A DNA stretch of 39,097 nucleotides, from NCBI GenBank assembly GCA_003151475.1, contig PLXQ01000027.1, forward strand, positions 886-39,982, read 5' to 3'. Position 1 is the stretch's first letter, and every line of letters begins with the position of its first letter. The position numbers and the translations under genes are program-made. Origin of the DNA: Acidimicrobiaceae bacterium (GTDB lineage: Bacteria > Actinomycetota > Acidimicrobiia > Acidimicrobiales > UBA8190). Below, in pieces: positions 1-8,251 of this stretch. The notes beneath the pieces are model-generated. The model was given only the letters and a program-made list of their open reading frames with translations. It was not told where the DNA came from and did no database searches.

Positions 1-1
1 G

Positions 2-1411
2 TACGCCGGCTTCGGCTCGGCCGAGACGACCAACGAGCGGTTCAAATTCCTGCTCGGGGCCGGCCAGACAGGGCTGTCGTGTGCCTTCGACCTACCCAGC
101 CAGATGGGCCTCGACTCCGACCATCCGCGCGCCGAGGGGGAGGTCGGGAAAGTCGGGGTGGCCATCGACTCACTGGCCGACATGCGACTGCTGCTGGCCG
201 GACTGCCGCTCGACAAGGTGACGACCTCGATGACGATCAACGCCACCGGGGCGATATTGCTGCTTCTCTACGAACTGGTGGCCGAGGAGCAGGGGGTGGC
301 GGGCAGCGAGCTGGGTGGGACGATCCAGAACGACATCCTGAAGGAGTACGTGGCCCGGGGGACCTATATCTACCCGCCCCGGCCGTCGATGCGCTTGATC
401 ACCGACATCTTCGCCTACTGCGCCGAGCGGCTGCCGGCCTGGAACACCATCTCCATCTCCGGCTACCACATCCGCGAAGCGGGATCGACGGCGGTCCAGG
501 AGATCGCCTTCACCATGGCCAACGGGATCGCCTACGTGGAGGCGGCCCGGGCGGCGGGGCTCGACGTCGACAGCTTCGCCCCCCGGCTGAGCTTCTTCTG
601 GAACGCCCATAACAACCTCTTCGAGGAAGTGGCCAAGTACCGCGCGGCGCGGCGGATCTGGGCCCGGATCATGACCGAGCGCTTCGGCAGCACCGACGAA
701 CGGTCGAAGCTGCTGCGCTTCCATACCCAGACGGGCGGCTCGACCCTGACGGCGCAGCAGCCCGAGAACAACATCGTCCGGGTGACGGTGCAGGCTCTGG
801 CGGCGGTGCTCGGAGGAACCCAGTCCCTGCATACGAACGGCTATGACGAGGCTCTGGGACTGCCCACCACGAAGGCGGCCAAGATCGCGCTGCGGACCCA
901 GCAGGTGGTCGGTTACGAGTCCGGGGTGGCCGACACGGTCGACCCCCTGGCCGGTTCCTATTTCGTCGAAGCCCTGACCGACGAGGTCGAAGCGGGGGCA
1001 TGGGCCTACATCGAGCGGATCGACGCCATGGGGGGGGCGGTGGCGGCCATCGAGGCCGGCTTCATGCAGGACGAGATCGAGCGGGCCGCCTACGCCTACG
1101 CCAAAGCCATCGATGACGGCGAGAAGATCGTGATCGGGGTGAACAAGTTCACCGACGAGGCCCTCGAGGCCGACGACGTCTTCCCCATCGATCCCGAATT
1201 GCAGAAGGCCCAGATCGCCCGGACCCGGTCGGTCCGCGCCGAGCGGGACCAGCCTGCGGTGGAGGCCGCCCTGGACGACGTCAGAGCGGCGGCCAAGGGG
1301 ACCCAGAACCTGCTCGTCCCGATGCGCGAGGCGCTGCGTCGGATGGCGACGCTGGGCGAAGTCTCCGACGTCCTGCGGGATGTCTTCGGCGTCTACCAGC
1401 CCGGCCGCTAG
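2..1411 (+). CDS. methylmalonyl-CoA mutase, catalytic (large) subunit, 5' truncated
   Basis: The gene runs in from the left edge; 469 residues remain. Methylmalonyl-CoA mutase interconverts methylmalonyl-CoA and succinyl-CoA with adenosylcobalamin in the cytoplasm. The first complete codon is the Tyr of [10 protein letters not shown], which aligns from memory with the substrate-contacting Tyr89 of the Propionibacterium enzyme. The Arg in [13 protein letters not shown] aligns with Arg207, and the His in ISGYH with His244. This Tyr/Arg pair is the methylmalonyl type; isobutyryl-CoA mutase has Phe/Gln. The protein ends at [14 protein letters not shown] with no B12-binding domain, so a separate small subunit must exist outside the window. 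The biotin carboxylase/BCCP gene at 3587-5350 suits the propionyl-CoA to succinyl-CoA route. I am sure of the family and fairly sure of the substrate. Confidence 0.93.
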   Translation, partial: YAGFGSAETTNERFKFLLGAGQTGLSCAFDLPSQMGLDSDHPRAEGEVGKVGVAIDSLADMRLLLAGLPLDKVTTSMTINATGAILLLLYELVAEEQGVAGSELGGTIQNDILKEYVARGTYIYPPRPSMRLITDIFAYCAERLPAWNTISISGYHIREAGSTAVQEIAFTMANGIAYVEAARAAGLDVDSFAPRLSFFWNAHNNLFEEVAKYRAARRIWARIMTERFGSTDERSKLLRFHTQTGGSTLTAQQPENNIVRVTVQALAAVLGGTQSLHTNGYDEALGLPTTKAAKIALRTQQVVGYESGVADTVDPLAGSYFVEALTDEVEAGAWAYIERIDAMGGAVAAIEAGFMQDEIERAAYAYAKAIDDGEKIVIGVNKFTDEALEADDVFPIDPELQKAQIARTRSVRAERDQPAVEAALDDVRAAAKGTQNLLVPMREALRRMATLGEVSDVLRDVFGVYQPGR

Positions 1412-1471
1412 CCCAGCTCCGCCTTCTCGAATCTCTGGCTCGCTCACTGCCACCCGCCATCCCTTTTTCTC

Positions 1472-1501
1472 TTGACATGTGACTAAATGGTCACCTATTG
1501 T
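1472..1501 (+). promoter_or_regulatory. promoter with embedded operator for the ArsR-SRPBCC gene
   Basis: A perfect -35 TTGACA (1472-1477) and a -10 TATTGT (1496-1501) are separated by 18 bases. The spacer holds a perfect inverted repeat, GTGAC (1479-1483), six bases, GTCAC (1490-1494). A bound dimer there would block RNA polymerase, as expected for an autoregulated ArsR repressor. Transcription should begin near 1508, which excludes the upstream in-frame GTG at 1479 as a start. The sequence is seen; the binding is inferred. Confidence 0.7.
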
Positions 1502-1508
1502 CCGGAAG

Positions 1509-2297
1509 GTGAGCGGAGAGGGAAAGACCGCCCGGGACATGGAGGCGGTCTTCCGGGCCCTGGCCGACCCGACCCGGCGGAGGCTGCTGGACGAACTCTT
1601 CGGGGAGGACGGGCAGAGCCTGAGTGCGCTCGAGGAGCGGTTCTCGATGAGCCGGTTCGGGGTGATGAAGCACCTGAGGCAACTCGAAGAAGCAGGACTG
1701 GTGGTGACGAAGAAGAGGGGGAGGGAGAAGTTGCACTTCCTGAACCCGGTGCCGATCCGGCTGGTGCACGACCGTTGGGTGAGCAAGTACGCAGAACCGT
1801 GGACCGCTGTTTTGAGTGGTCTGAAGAGAGAACTGGAGAGACCGATGGAGAAGGTGTTCGAGATCTACATCCGGACGAGTCCCGAGCGGCTGTGGGAGGC
1901 GATCACCGACAGCGAGACCCGGGGGAAGTTCCAATTCGGCAACAGGATCAGCTCGGATTGGACGGTCGGCTCGCGCTTCGAGATGACCAACCCGGGCGCG
2001 CCGGGGCTACTGGGCGAGGGTGTGAACCTCGAGGTCGAGCCGCCGCGGCGGCTGGTGCAGACGATGGTGGCGCTCTGGAGCGACGAGGTGAAGGACGAGG
2101 GGACGTCGCGGGTGACCTGGGAGATCGAGCCGGTCGGTGACTCCTGTCGGCTGACGGTGACCCACGACCAGCTCCGCGAAGGCGCCAACAACCAGATCTA
2201 CGGAGGCTGGCCGATGATCCTGTCGGGCCTGAAGACCTGGCTCGAGACGGGCGAGGTGCTGACCACTCCGGGATCGCTGATGTACAGCCCGAACTAA
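1509..2297 (+). CDS. ArsR-family HTH regulator fused to an SRPBCC (AHSA1-like) domain
   Basis: This 262-residue protein has two domains. Residues about 11-95 are an ArsR winged helix (FRALADPTRRRLLDEL, then SMSRFGVMKHLRQLEEAGLV as recognition region, then GREKLHFLNPVPIRL). Residues about 115-255 are an SRPBCC/AHSA1-like ligand pocket (VFEIYIRTSPERLWEAITD and a later GGWPMILSGLKTWLE). Such regulators usually repress their own gene and sometimes a neighbour; the ligand is unknown and probably a hydrophobic small molecule. No metal-binding CxC motif of the arsenic sensors is seen. I chose GTG 1509 because it lies 7 nt after the -10 box, as in other leaderless genes here. ATG 1539 is a real alternative and gives the usual family N-terminus MEAVFRALADPTRR. 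Confidence 0.88.
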   Translation: MSGEGKTARDMEAVFRALADPTRRRLLDELFGEDGQSLSALEERFSMSRFGVMKHLRQLEEAGLVVTKKRGREKLHFLNPVPIRLVHDRWVSKYAEPWTAVLSGLKRELERPMEKVFEIYIRTSPERLWEAITDSETRGKFQFGNRISSDWTVGSRFEMTNPGAPGLLGEGVNLEVEPPRRLVQTMVALWSDEVKDEGTSRVTWEIEPVGDSCRLTVTHDQLREGANNQIYGGWPMILSGLKTWLETGEVLTTPGSLMYSPN

Positions 2298-2301
2298 GAA
2301 G

Positions 2302-2353
2302 GCGCCGCCGGTGTCGCGCCTGCGCCGCCGGTGTCGCCGCCTGCGCCGCCGGG
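2302..2353. repeat. imperfect 20-21 bp tandem repeat in a convergent junction
   Basis: About 2.5 copies of a unit beginning GCGCCGCCGGTGTCGC lie at 2302-2321, 2322-2342 and 2343-2353 (partial). They sit between the stop of the ArsR-SRPBCC gene (2297) and the stop of the convergent M20 gene (2364). There is no T-tract, so a classical terminator is not supported. Confidence 0.6.
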
Positions 2354-2363
2354 AGCTGGCTGA

Positions 2364-3539
2364 CTACCGGTCCGCTTGTGTCGAGTGGGCCAGGAGGCGG
2401 TCGCGGAGGGCGGGATCGGTGGCGGCGTCGATGGCCGTCCAGGCCATGGCGAGGGCGCCGTCGGTGAGGGCGAGCTCGGCCGAGGGGCCGAGACAGGCGG
2501 CGGCGAATTCGGGCTGGTGATTGACCGCCCCGTGGGCGTCGACGCCGATCATGGGATGGATCGAGGGGAGAGCCAGAGAGACGTTGGCCATGTCGGTCGA
2601 GATGGTGGGACGGGGGGAACCGTCCTCGTCGGCCCTGTAGGAGCGGCCCAGGTCTTGGGCGTTGGTACGGAAGAGGGCGGTGAGGGCGGGGTCGCCTTCG
2701 AAGTGGGAGTAGGTGGGGGAGAGGTCCTCGATCTCGAGGGTGGCCCCGGTGGCGAGGGCGCCGGCCTCGAAGCAGTGCTCGATGCGGGGGCGGAGCTTGG
2801 CCAGGTCCTCGAGGGAGCGGGCCCGGACCATGTAACGGCCGGTGGCCTCCTTGGGGACGATGTTGGGGGCATCGCCGCCCTTCTCGACGATGCCGTGGAC
2901 CTGGTTGCCGGGGTCGAGGTGCTGGCGGATGAGACCGATGGCGACCTGGGCGACGACGAAGGCGTCAGCGGCGTTGATGCCCTTCTCGGGCGAGGCCGAG
3001 GCGTGGGCGTCGCGACCGTGGTAGCGGATGGCCATGTGGTCGACGGCCAGGCAGGTGGCTTCCAGGCGGTCTTCGGGCCAGGGGTGGACCATCATCGCCG
3101 CGTGGGCGTGGTCGAAGGCGCCGCGCTGGAGGAGAAAGACCTTGCCGCCGCCGCCCTCTTCGGCCGGAGTGCCGAGGACGGTGACGGTGAGGCCGAGATC
3201 GTCGGCCAGGGGGGCGAGGGCCAAGGCCGCCCCGACGGCAGAGGCGGCGATGAGGTTGTGACCGCAGGCGTGGCCGATGCCGGGGAGGGCGTCGTACTCG
3301 GCGCAGATGACGATCGAGAGGGGGCCCGAACCGGCGCGGGCCTCGAAGGCGGTGGGGAGCTCATAGGCACCGGCCGTGACCGCGAAGCCCCGGCCGGCGA
3401 GGCTTTCGGTCAGGGTCTCGGCGGCGGCGACCTCCTCGAAGCAGAGCTCGGGACGGTCGTGAATCCGGGTGGAGATCGCCACCAGATCGTCGCGGGCCGC
3501 CTCGATCGAGCGGCGGGCCTCGGTCTTGGCTTCGGTCAC
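2364..3539 (-). CDS. M20-family amidohydrolase (AbgB/PM20D2-like)
   Basis: This 391-residue zinc-dependent amidohydrolase is predicted to cleave an amide or peptide bond in a small cytoplasmic substrate. Family motifs are in order: RIHDRPELCFEE near residue 30, AEYDALPGIGHACGHN near residue 85-100 with metal-ligand Asp and His, TPAEEGGGGK with the catalytic Glu pair, HGIVEKGGDAPNIVP in the dimerisation region, and a C-terminal DAHGAVNHQPEF with a ligand His. Length is typical. Start GTG 3539 has a strong Shine-Dalgarno AAGGAGGT (3546-3553) at 6 nt. It lies downstream of the biotin carboxylase gene and is joined to it by three chained micro-ORFs (3536-3590). The substrate cannot be read from the sequence. 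Confidence 0.9.
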   Translation of the reverse strand: MTEAKTEARRSIEAARDDLVAISTRIHDRPELCFEEVAAAETLTESLAGRGFAVTAGAYELPTAFEARAGSGPLSIVICAEYDALPGIGHACGHNLIAASAVGAALALAPLADDLGLTVTVLGTPAEEGGGGKVFLLQRGAFDHAHAAMMVHPWPEDRLEATCLAVDHMAIRYHGRDAHASASPEKGINAADAFVVAQVAIGLIRQHLDPGNQVHGIVEKGGDAPNIVPKEATGRYMVRARSLEDLAKLRPRIEHCFEAGALATGATLEIEDLSPTYSHFEGDPALTALFRTNAQDLGRSYRADEDGSPRPTISTDMANVSLALPSIHPMIGVDAHGAVNHQPEFAAACLGPSAELALTDGALAMAWTAIDAATDPALRDRLLAHSTQADR

Positions 3540-3590
3540 GCGAGGACCTCCTTCACCCGATGACTCTGTTCACTTGTGGACCCTGTTCAC
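3536..3590 (-). other. array of three relay micro-ORFs, 17-nt period
   Basis: The gap between the stop of the biotin carboxylase gene (TGA, 3589-3587) and the M20 start (GTG, 3539) is spanned by three 6-codon frames: VNRVHK (3590-3570), VNRVIG (3573-3553) and VKEVLA (3556-3536). Each begins at a GTGA that overlaps the preceding stop, and the last ends at a GTGA that is the M20 start. The units GTGAACAGGGTCCACAA, GTGAACAGAGTCATCGG and GTGAAGGAGGTCCTCGC are related. The third contains the M20 Shine-Dalgarno. Arrangement seen; a role in translational coupling is inferred. Confidence 0.6.
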
Positions 3591-5350
3591 TCGATGACGG
3601 CGATGACGTCGCCGGGGCCGACCGAGTCTCCGGCCGAGACCCGGATCTCCTTGACCGTTCCCGCCTTCTCGGCGTTGATGGAGTTCTCCATCTTCATGGC
3701 CTCGAGAACGCAGACGGTCTGGCCCACCTCGACGGTGTCGCCCGCGGCCACCAGGATCTTGACGATGGTGCCCTGCATGGGGACGATGACGGTGCCCGAG
3801 CCGGTGCCCGCCATGGCCGTCCGGGGCTTCATCGGTCGGGGGCCCGAGCGGCCGGCGGCGGAGGAAGAGGGCGCCGTATCGGGGACCCAGAGCTTCACGG
3901 CGTAGCGGCGGCCGTCGACCTCGGCCGTGACTTCGCGAAGCACGCGGTTCTCGGATTCGTCAGCGACGGCACTCCCGCCTTCGGCGGGGGTCGGTGGGCC
4001 GAAGGAGCCAGGGTCGAGGCGTTGCTCGACCCAGTTGGTCGAGTGGCGGGCCTCGATGAAGTCGGGGTGGCTGAGGATGGCCAGATCGGCCGGGATGGTG
4101 GTGGCGACGCCGGCGATCTCGGTCTCGCCCAGGGCGCGGAGCATGCGGCGGCGAGCCGCCTCGCGGTCGGGGCCCCAGACGATGAGCTTGGCGATGAGGT
4201 TGTCGTAGTACTGGGAGATGGTGTCGCCCGATTCGTAGCCGGCGTCGAGGCGGACGCCCGGTCCGGCCGGGGCCCGGAACTTGGTGATGGTGCCGGGGGA
4301 GGGGGAGAAGCGGCCGGCGGTGGGATCCTCGGCGTTCAGGCGGACCTCGATGGCGTGGCCCGAGTGGGCCAGGTCGTCCTGGCTGAAGCCGAGAGGCTCG
4401 CCAGCGGCCACCCGGAGCTGCCACTCGACGAGGTCGAGGCCGGTGACGAGCTCGGTGACCGGGTGCTCCACCTGGAGTCGGGTGTTCATCTCCAAGAAGA
4501 AGAAGTCGCCGTTCTCGTAGAGGAATTCGACGGTGCCGGCGTTGACGTAGCCGCAGGCCTGGGCCACCTTGACGGCGGCTTCGCCCATGGCCCGGCGGAC
4601 TTCGTCGGGGAAGGCGGGAGCGGGGCTCTCCTCGATGAGCTTCTGATGGCGGCGCTGGCAGGAGCAGTCGCGCTCACCCAACCAGACGGCGTTGCCGTGG
4701 GTGTCGGAGAAGATCTGCATCTCGATGTGGCGGGGCCAGGCCAGGTAGCGCTCGAGGTAGATCTCGGAGCGGCCGAAGTGGGCCAGCGCCTCGCGCTGGG
4801 CCGATTCCATGGCCTCGGCCGCCTCGTCGGGGCCGGTGAGCACCTTCATGCCGCGGCCACCCCCGCCGAAGGCGGCCTTGATGGCCACGGGCCAGCCGAA
4901 TTCCTCGCCGAAGGAGAGAACCTCGGCCGGATCGGTGACGGGTTCGGTCCCGCCCGGGACGCCCGAGACGCCGACGGCCTCCGCGGCGCGGCGGGAGCTG
5001 ATCTTGTCCCCCATGACCTCGATGGCCTCGGGGGGCGGGCCGATGAAAGTGACCCCGTCGGCCGTGATCTGGCGGGCGAAGTCGGCGTTCTCGGAGAAGA
5101 AGCCGTAGCCGGGGTGAAGAGCGTCGGCCCCCGAGCGGGCGATGGCGTCGAGGATGGCCGGGGTGTTCAGGTAGGACTCGGTTGCCGTCTGGCCGCCGAG
5201 GGCGTAGGCCTCATCGGCCAAGCGGACGTGAAGAGCGTCGCGATCTAGCTCGGAGTAGACGGCGACGGTGGCCACCCCGAGCTCGCGGCAGGTCCGGATA
5301 ATCCGGACGGCGATCTCGCCGCGGTTGGCGATCAGGACCTTCTGGAGCAC
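3587..5350 (-). CDS. acetyl-/propionyl-CoA carboxylase alpha subunit (biotin carboxylase + BCCP)
   Basis: This 587-residue fusion carboxylates its own biotin using ATP and bicarbonate, and a separate carboxyltransferase beta subunit (not in the window) passes the CO2 to an acyl-CoA. Order of domains: biotin carboxylase N-terminal domain ([18 protein letters not shown] at the start), ATP-grasp with the glycine-rich loop [12 protein letters not shown] near residue 160, biotin carboxylase C-terminal domain, a variable linker, and a BCCP domain with EAMKMENS, where Lys near 553 is biotinylated. It matches AccA3-type proteins of actinobacteria. GTG 5350 is chosen because GGAGGAG (5356-5362) lies 5 nt upstream; an ATG further out adds residues foreign to the family. 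birA is divergent and adjacent, and methylmalonyl-CoA mutase is nearby, so propionyl-CoA is a likely substrate. Confidence 0.93.
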   Translation of the reverse strand: MLQKVLIANRGEIAVRIIRTCRELGVATVAVYSELDRDALHVRLADEAYALGGQTATESYLNTPAILDAIARSGADALHPGYGFFSENADFARQITADGVTFIGPPPEAIEVMGDKISSRRAAEAVGVSGVPGGTEPVTDPAEVLSFGEEFGWPVAIKAAFGGGGRGMKVLTGPDEAAEAMESAQREALAHFGRSEIYLERYLAWPRHIEMQIFSDTHGNAVWLGERDCSCQRRHQKLIEESPAPAFPDEVRRAMGEAAVKVAQACGYVNAGTVEFLYENGDFFFLEMNTRLQVEHPVTELVTGLDLVEWQLRVAAGEPLGFSQDDLAHSGHAIEVRLNAEDPTAGRFSPSPGTITKFRAPAGPGVRLDAGYESGDTISQYYDNLIAKLIVWGPDREAARRRMLRALGETEIAGVATTIPADLAILSHPDFIEARHSTNWVEQRLDPGSFGPPTPAEGGSAVADESENRVLREVTAEVDGRRYAVKLWVPDTAPSSSAAGRSGPRPMKPRTAMAGTGSGTVIVPMQGTIVKILVAAGDTVEVGQTVCVLEAMKMENSINAEKAGTVKEIRVSAGDSVGPGDVIAVIE

Positions 5351-5417
5351 GCACTCTCCTCCGACTCGGCAGCCCGGGGACGGGCATTTCAGCAAAGCCC
5401 AACACTGGCACGGCCCA

Positions 5418-5423
5418 TAGGGT
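5418..5423 (+). promoter_or_regulatory. -10 box of birA, leaderless layout
   Basis: TAGGGT lies 7 nt before ATG 5431. It overlaps the alternative GTG start at 5422, so transcription from this box would favour ATG 5431 as a leaderless start. No good -35 is seen. Confidence 0.45.
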
Positions 5424-5430
5424 GACTGCC

Positions 5431-6282
5431 ATGTGCCCAGGTACGAGGTTCGCTGAGATACGCCGGTTCGCCGAGCTCGACTCGACCAACCGGTACCTGC
5501 TCGACGAAGCCCAGGCCGGCGGGGCCGATTCGCTGGTGGCCGTGGCCGATCATCAGACAGCGGGACGGGGGCGGCTGGGACGGCGCTGGGAGGCGCCCGC
5601 CGGGGCCAACCTGCTCGTCTCGGTGCTCCTGCGGCCGGCCCTCGCCCTCGAGGAGCTCCATCTCTGCTCGCTCTGCATGGCCCTGGCGGCGGTGACGGCC
5701 TGCGCCGAGACGACGGGCGTGGCGGCCACCCTCAAATGGCCGAACGATCTCCTGGTGGGGGAGAAGAAACTCGCCGGCATCCTGGCCGAATCGGTTCCCG
5801 ACGCTCCCGGCCCAGCTGGCTCTGCTCCCGCTGGCTCTGCTCCCGCTGGCTCTGCTCCCGCTGGCTCGGGCCCGACGGGCGGGCGGGCCGTGGTGGTGGG
5901 GCTGGGGGTGAACGTGGGTTGGCCTGCCCCGGAGAACGAGGCCGGCGCCGATCCGCCGTCCGACGATCTCGGAGAGGTGACATCGCTGTGGCGCGAGAGC
6001 GGCCGGCTGATCGAGGCCGGTGCTCTTCTGAGCGCCCTCCTGGCCGATCTCGAGCGGCGGTTGGAGGACCTCGGACGGGCCGACGGCAGGCGGCGGTTGG
6101 TCTCTGAGTACCGGTCCAGGTGCGCCACGCTCGGCCGGGAGGTGATGGTGACGCTGCCGGGGGAAGAGGTGATCGGGTCGGTGCTGGACATCACCGTCGA
6201 GGGGCACCTGCTGGTCGACATCGGTGCCTGCATAAGGACGATCACGGCCGGTGATGTGGTCCATCTGCGCGCACCCTCCTGA
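5431..6282 (+). CDS. birA: biotin--[acetyl-CoA-carboxylase] ligase
   Basis: This 283-residue cytoplasmic enzyme activates biotin with ATP and transfers it to the BCCP lysine of acyl-CoA carboxylases. It shows the biotin-binding GRGRLGRRW (about 45-53), KWPND (102-106) followed by a lysine-rich [10 protein letters not shown] segment, and a small C-terminal domain. There is no N-terminal helix-turn-helix, so it is the non-regulatory class. The obvious client is encoded divergently at 3587-5350. An unusual insert of AGSAP pentapeptide repeats (residues about 128-148), encoded by a 15-bp tandem repeat, follows the KWPND region. ATG 5431 was chosen over GTG 5422 because of the -10 box at 5418-5423. 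Confidence 0.93.
   Translation: MCPGTRFAEIRRFAELDSTNRYLLDEAQAGGADSLVAVADHQTAGRGRLGRRWEAPAGANLLVSVLLRPALALEELHLCSLCMALAAVTACAETTGVAATLKWPNDLLVGEKKLAGILAESVPDAPGPAGSAPAGSAPAGSAPAGSGPTGGRAVVVGLGVNVGWPAPENEAGADPPSDDLGEVTSLWRESGRLIEAGALLSALLADLERRLEDLGRADGRRRLVSEYRSRCATLGREVMVTLPGEEVIGSVLDITVEGHLLVDIGACIRTITAGDVVHLRAPS
5815..5867 (+). repeat. 15-bp tandem repeat inside birA, about 3.5 copies
   Basis: Unit GCTGGCTCTGCTCCC is repeated exactly at 5815-5829, 5830-5844 and 5845-5859, followed by 8 bases of a fourth copy. It keeps the frame and encodes AGSAP repeats. Identity at every base, including wobble positions, points to recent slippage. Confidence 0.92.
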
Positions 6283-6291
6283 GAGGGCCTC

Positions 6292-6297
6292 TACGAT
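6292..6297 (+). promoter_or_regulatory. -10 box of rfbB, leaderless layout
   Basis: TACGAT lies 8 nt before the GTG start of rfbB (6306), 9 bases after the birA stop. A short palindrome AGAGGGCCTCT (6282-6292) abuts it. No clear -35 is seen. This suggests the sugar operon has its own promoter. Confidence 0.45.
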
Positions 6298-6305
6298 GTC
6301 GCCCC

Positions 6306-7334
6306 GTGCGTCTGCTCGTAACCGGAGGAGCCGGTTTCATCGGCTCGAACTTCGTCCGCTATTGGGTGGAGCACCACCCTGACGACACGGTGGTGGCCTA
6401 CGACGCCCTCACCTACGCCGGGAACAGGCCCAGCCTGGCCGACGTGGAAGACCGGATCTCGTTCGTCCACGGCGATGTCTGCGACGGCGAACAGGCCCTC
6501 GAGACGTTGCGGCGGCACTCCATCGACACGATCGTGCACTTCGCCGCCGAGTCCCACAACAGCCTGGCCATCTTGGACCCGGGGCTCTTTTTCAAGACCA
6601 ACGTGCTCGGGACCCAGACGCTGCTCGAGGCGGCCCGGCATGCCGAGGTGTCCCGGTTCCACCACATCTCCACCTGTGAGGTCTACGGAGATCTCCCTCT
6701 CGACTCCGACGACTCGTTCAAAGAGGACGATGCCTACCGGCCGCGGACGCCCTACAACGCGTCGAAGGCGGGCGCCGACCATGCCGTGCGGGCCTACATC
6801 GAGACCTTCGGCACCGCGGCCACCATCACCAACTGCTCGAACAACTACGGCCCCTACCAATTCCCCGAGAAGGTCATCCCGTTGTTCGCCGCGCGGGCTC
6901 TCGACGACCGACCGCTTCCGCTGTACGCGTCGACGAAGAACAGGCGGGAGTGGCTGCATGTGGTCGACCACTGCCGGGCCATCGAAGCCGTTCTCGAACG
7001 GGGCCGGATCGGTGAGACCTATCACGTGGGTTCGGGGATCGAAGCCTCCATCGAGGAGATCGCCGACGCCGTGCTCGGCGCCCTGGGCAAGCCCGACTCC
7101 CTGAAGGAGATCGTCCCCGACCGGCCCGGACACGACCGGCGGTACCTGCTCGACTGCTCCAAGATCAGGACCGAGCTCGGGTGGGAGCCGTCCGTCTCGT
7201 TCGAAGAGGGTCTGGCCGAGACCGTCCGCTGGTACGCGGCCAACCGGGCCTGGTGGGAGCCGCTGCGGGACCGGGCCCCGGTGGTGGAGACCTCGTGGGG
7301 CTCCGGCGCCACCGGGACCACCGACCCGGCCTGA
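6306..7334 (+). CDS. rfbB: dTDP-glucose 4,6-dehydratase-like SDR enzyme (variant active site)
   Basis: This 342-residue extended SDR should convert dTDP-glucose to dTDP-4-keto-6-deoxyglucose, the second step of dTDP-rhamnose synthesis. It has the NAD motif TGGAGFIG (about 6-13), the catalytic YNASK, NNYGPYQFPEKVIP, and NRREWLHVVDH. Two family signatures differ: STCEVYGDL replaces the usual STDEVYGDL, putting Cys where the catalytic Asp normally sits, and AAESHNSLA replaces AAESHVDRS. The Thr and Glu of the triad remain. The start is GTG 6306, 8 nt after a -10 box. rfbD follows 11 bases downstream; the rfbB frame has a second in-frame TGA that overlaps the rfbD ATG. Neither rfbA nor rfbC is present in the window. 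Confidence 0.88.
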   Translation: MRLLVTGGAGFIGSNFVRYWVEHHPDDTVVAYDALTYAGNRPSLADVEDRISFVHGDVCDGEQALETLRRHSIDTIVHFAAESHNSLAILDPGLFFKTNVLGTQTLLEAARHAEVSRFHHISTCEVYGDLPLDSDDSFKEDDAYRPRTPYNASKAGADHAVRAYIETFGTAATITNCSNNYGPYQFPEKVIPLFAARALDDRPLPLYASTKNRREWLHVVDHCRAIEAVLERGRIGETYHVGSGIEASIEEIADAVLGALGKPDSLKEIVPDRPGHDRRYLLDCSKIRTELGWEPSVSFEEGLAETVRWYAANRAWWEPLRDRAPVVETSWGSGATGTTDPA

Positions 7335-7345
7335 GGCCGGACCCT

Positions 7346-8251
7346 ATGAGAGTGCTCGTGACCGGGGCCGCCGGTCAGCTCGGCCGTGACCTGGTCGACG
7401 TCCTGTCCGGTGGGGTTCCCGCCGGCGGACGGACCGACGCCCGGACGGTGGGGGTGGCCAAGATCGACGTGGTAGGGACCGATCACTCCCAGCTCGACGT
7501 GACCGACCGTTGCGCCGTCGAGTCGATCATGGAGGCGATCCGGCCCGACGTGGTCGTCCATACCGCGGCGTGGACGGCGGTCGACGCCTGCGAGGCCGAT
7601 CCCGATCGGGCCTTCGCCACCAACGCGATGGGCACCCGGCACATGGCCACCGCGGCGCGTCGTCACGGCGCCCATCTCGTCTACATCTCGACCGACTACG
7701 TCTTCGACGGCACGTCGGACCGGCCCTATCTCGAGTGGGACCTTCCCCATCCCCTGTCCGTCTACGGCCGGTCGAAGCTCGGCGGTGAGCAGGAGCTCGA
7801 CTCCTCGGCCACCGTCATCCGGACCTCCTGGGTGTGCGGCGCGCACGGCGGCAACATGGTCTCCACCGTTCTGCGCCTCGCCGCCGGTGACGGGCCGCTG
7901 CGCTTCGTGGACGACCAGCGCGGCAGCCCGACGTTCACCGCCGACCTGGCCGCAACGGTGGCCATGCTCGCCACCGAGCGGCTGCCCGGCGTCTTCCACG
8001 TGACCAATCAGGGAGTGGCCTCGTGGTACGAGTTCGCCGGGGCCGTCCTCGACGCCGCCGGCCACGACCCGTCGAGGGTGGAGCCCATCGCCACAGCCGA
8101 ACTCGATCCCCCCCGCCCCGCCCCTCGTCCCGCCAATTCCGTGCTCGACAACGCCGCGCTGCGCCTGGGCGGTCTGACCCTTCTGCCCGACTGGCGCGAC
8201 GGGCTCGACCGGCTGGTGGCCGTTCTGGCCGCGCCCCTGGAGGCACCATGA
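7346..8251 (+). CDS. rfbD: dTDP-4-dehydrorhamnose reductase
   Basis: This 301-residue SDR enzyme reduces dTDP-4-keto-L-rhamnose to dTDP-L-rhamnose with NAD(P)H in the cytoplasm. Evidence is the N-terminal VLVTGAAGQLGRDL nucleotide motif, HTAAWTAVDACEADPDRA, STDYVFDGT, the catalytic SVYGRSKLGGE (Tyr and Lys), and the substrate-region IRTSWV and FVDDQRGSPT, all hallmarks of RmlD/RfbD. Length is normal. ATG 7346 gives the standard N-terminus. It overlaps ugd by 4 bases (ATGA at 8248-8251), implying translational coupling. Its product would feed the rhamnosyltransferase-like protein at 11400. Confidence 0.93.
   Translation: MRVLVTGAAGQLGRDLVDVLSGGVPAGGRTDARTVGVAKIDVVGTDHSQLDVTDRCAVESIMEAIRPDVVVHTAAWTAVDACEADPDRAFATNAMGTRHMATAARRHGAHLVYISTDYVFDGTSDRPYLEWDLPHPLSVYGRSKLGGEQELDSSATVIRTSWVCGAHGGNMVSTVLRLAAGDGPLRFVDDQRGSPTFTADLAATVAMLATERLPGVFHVTNQGVASWYEFAGAVLDAAGHDPSRVEPIATAELDPPRPAPRPANSVLDNAALRLGGLTLLPDWRDGLDRLVAVLAAPLEAP

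Noticed and set aside
2..1411. Isobutyryl-CoA or 2-hydroxyisobutyryl-CoA mutase
   Set aside because: The substrate-pocket Tyr (YAGFG) and Arg ([10 protein letters not shown]) of methylmalonyl-CoA mutase are present, not Phe/Gln or Ile.
1479..1508. GTG 1479 as start of the ArsR-SRPBCC protein
   Set aside because: It lies inside the operator and upstream of the -10 box, so it would not be in the transcript from this promoter.
3560..5248. 562-codon plus-strand frame opposite the biotin carboxylase gene
   Set aside because: Gly/Asp/Val-rich mirror of an obvious carboxylase; no start signal or motif.
5815..5867. CRISPR-like repeats
   Set aside because: Contiguous 15-bp in-frame units without spacers inside birA; simple tandem repeat.
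7332..7349. Relay micro-ORF between rfbB and rfbD
   Set aside because: The rfbB stop is not in an NTGA with a usual start codon; only a second in-frame TGA overlaps the rfbD ATG, so the chain is not complete.
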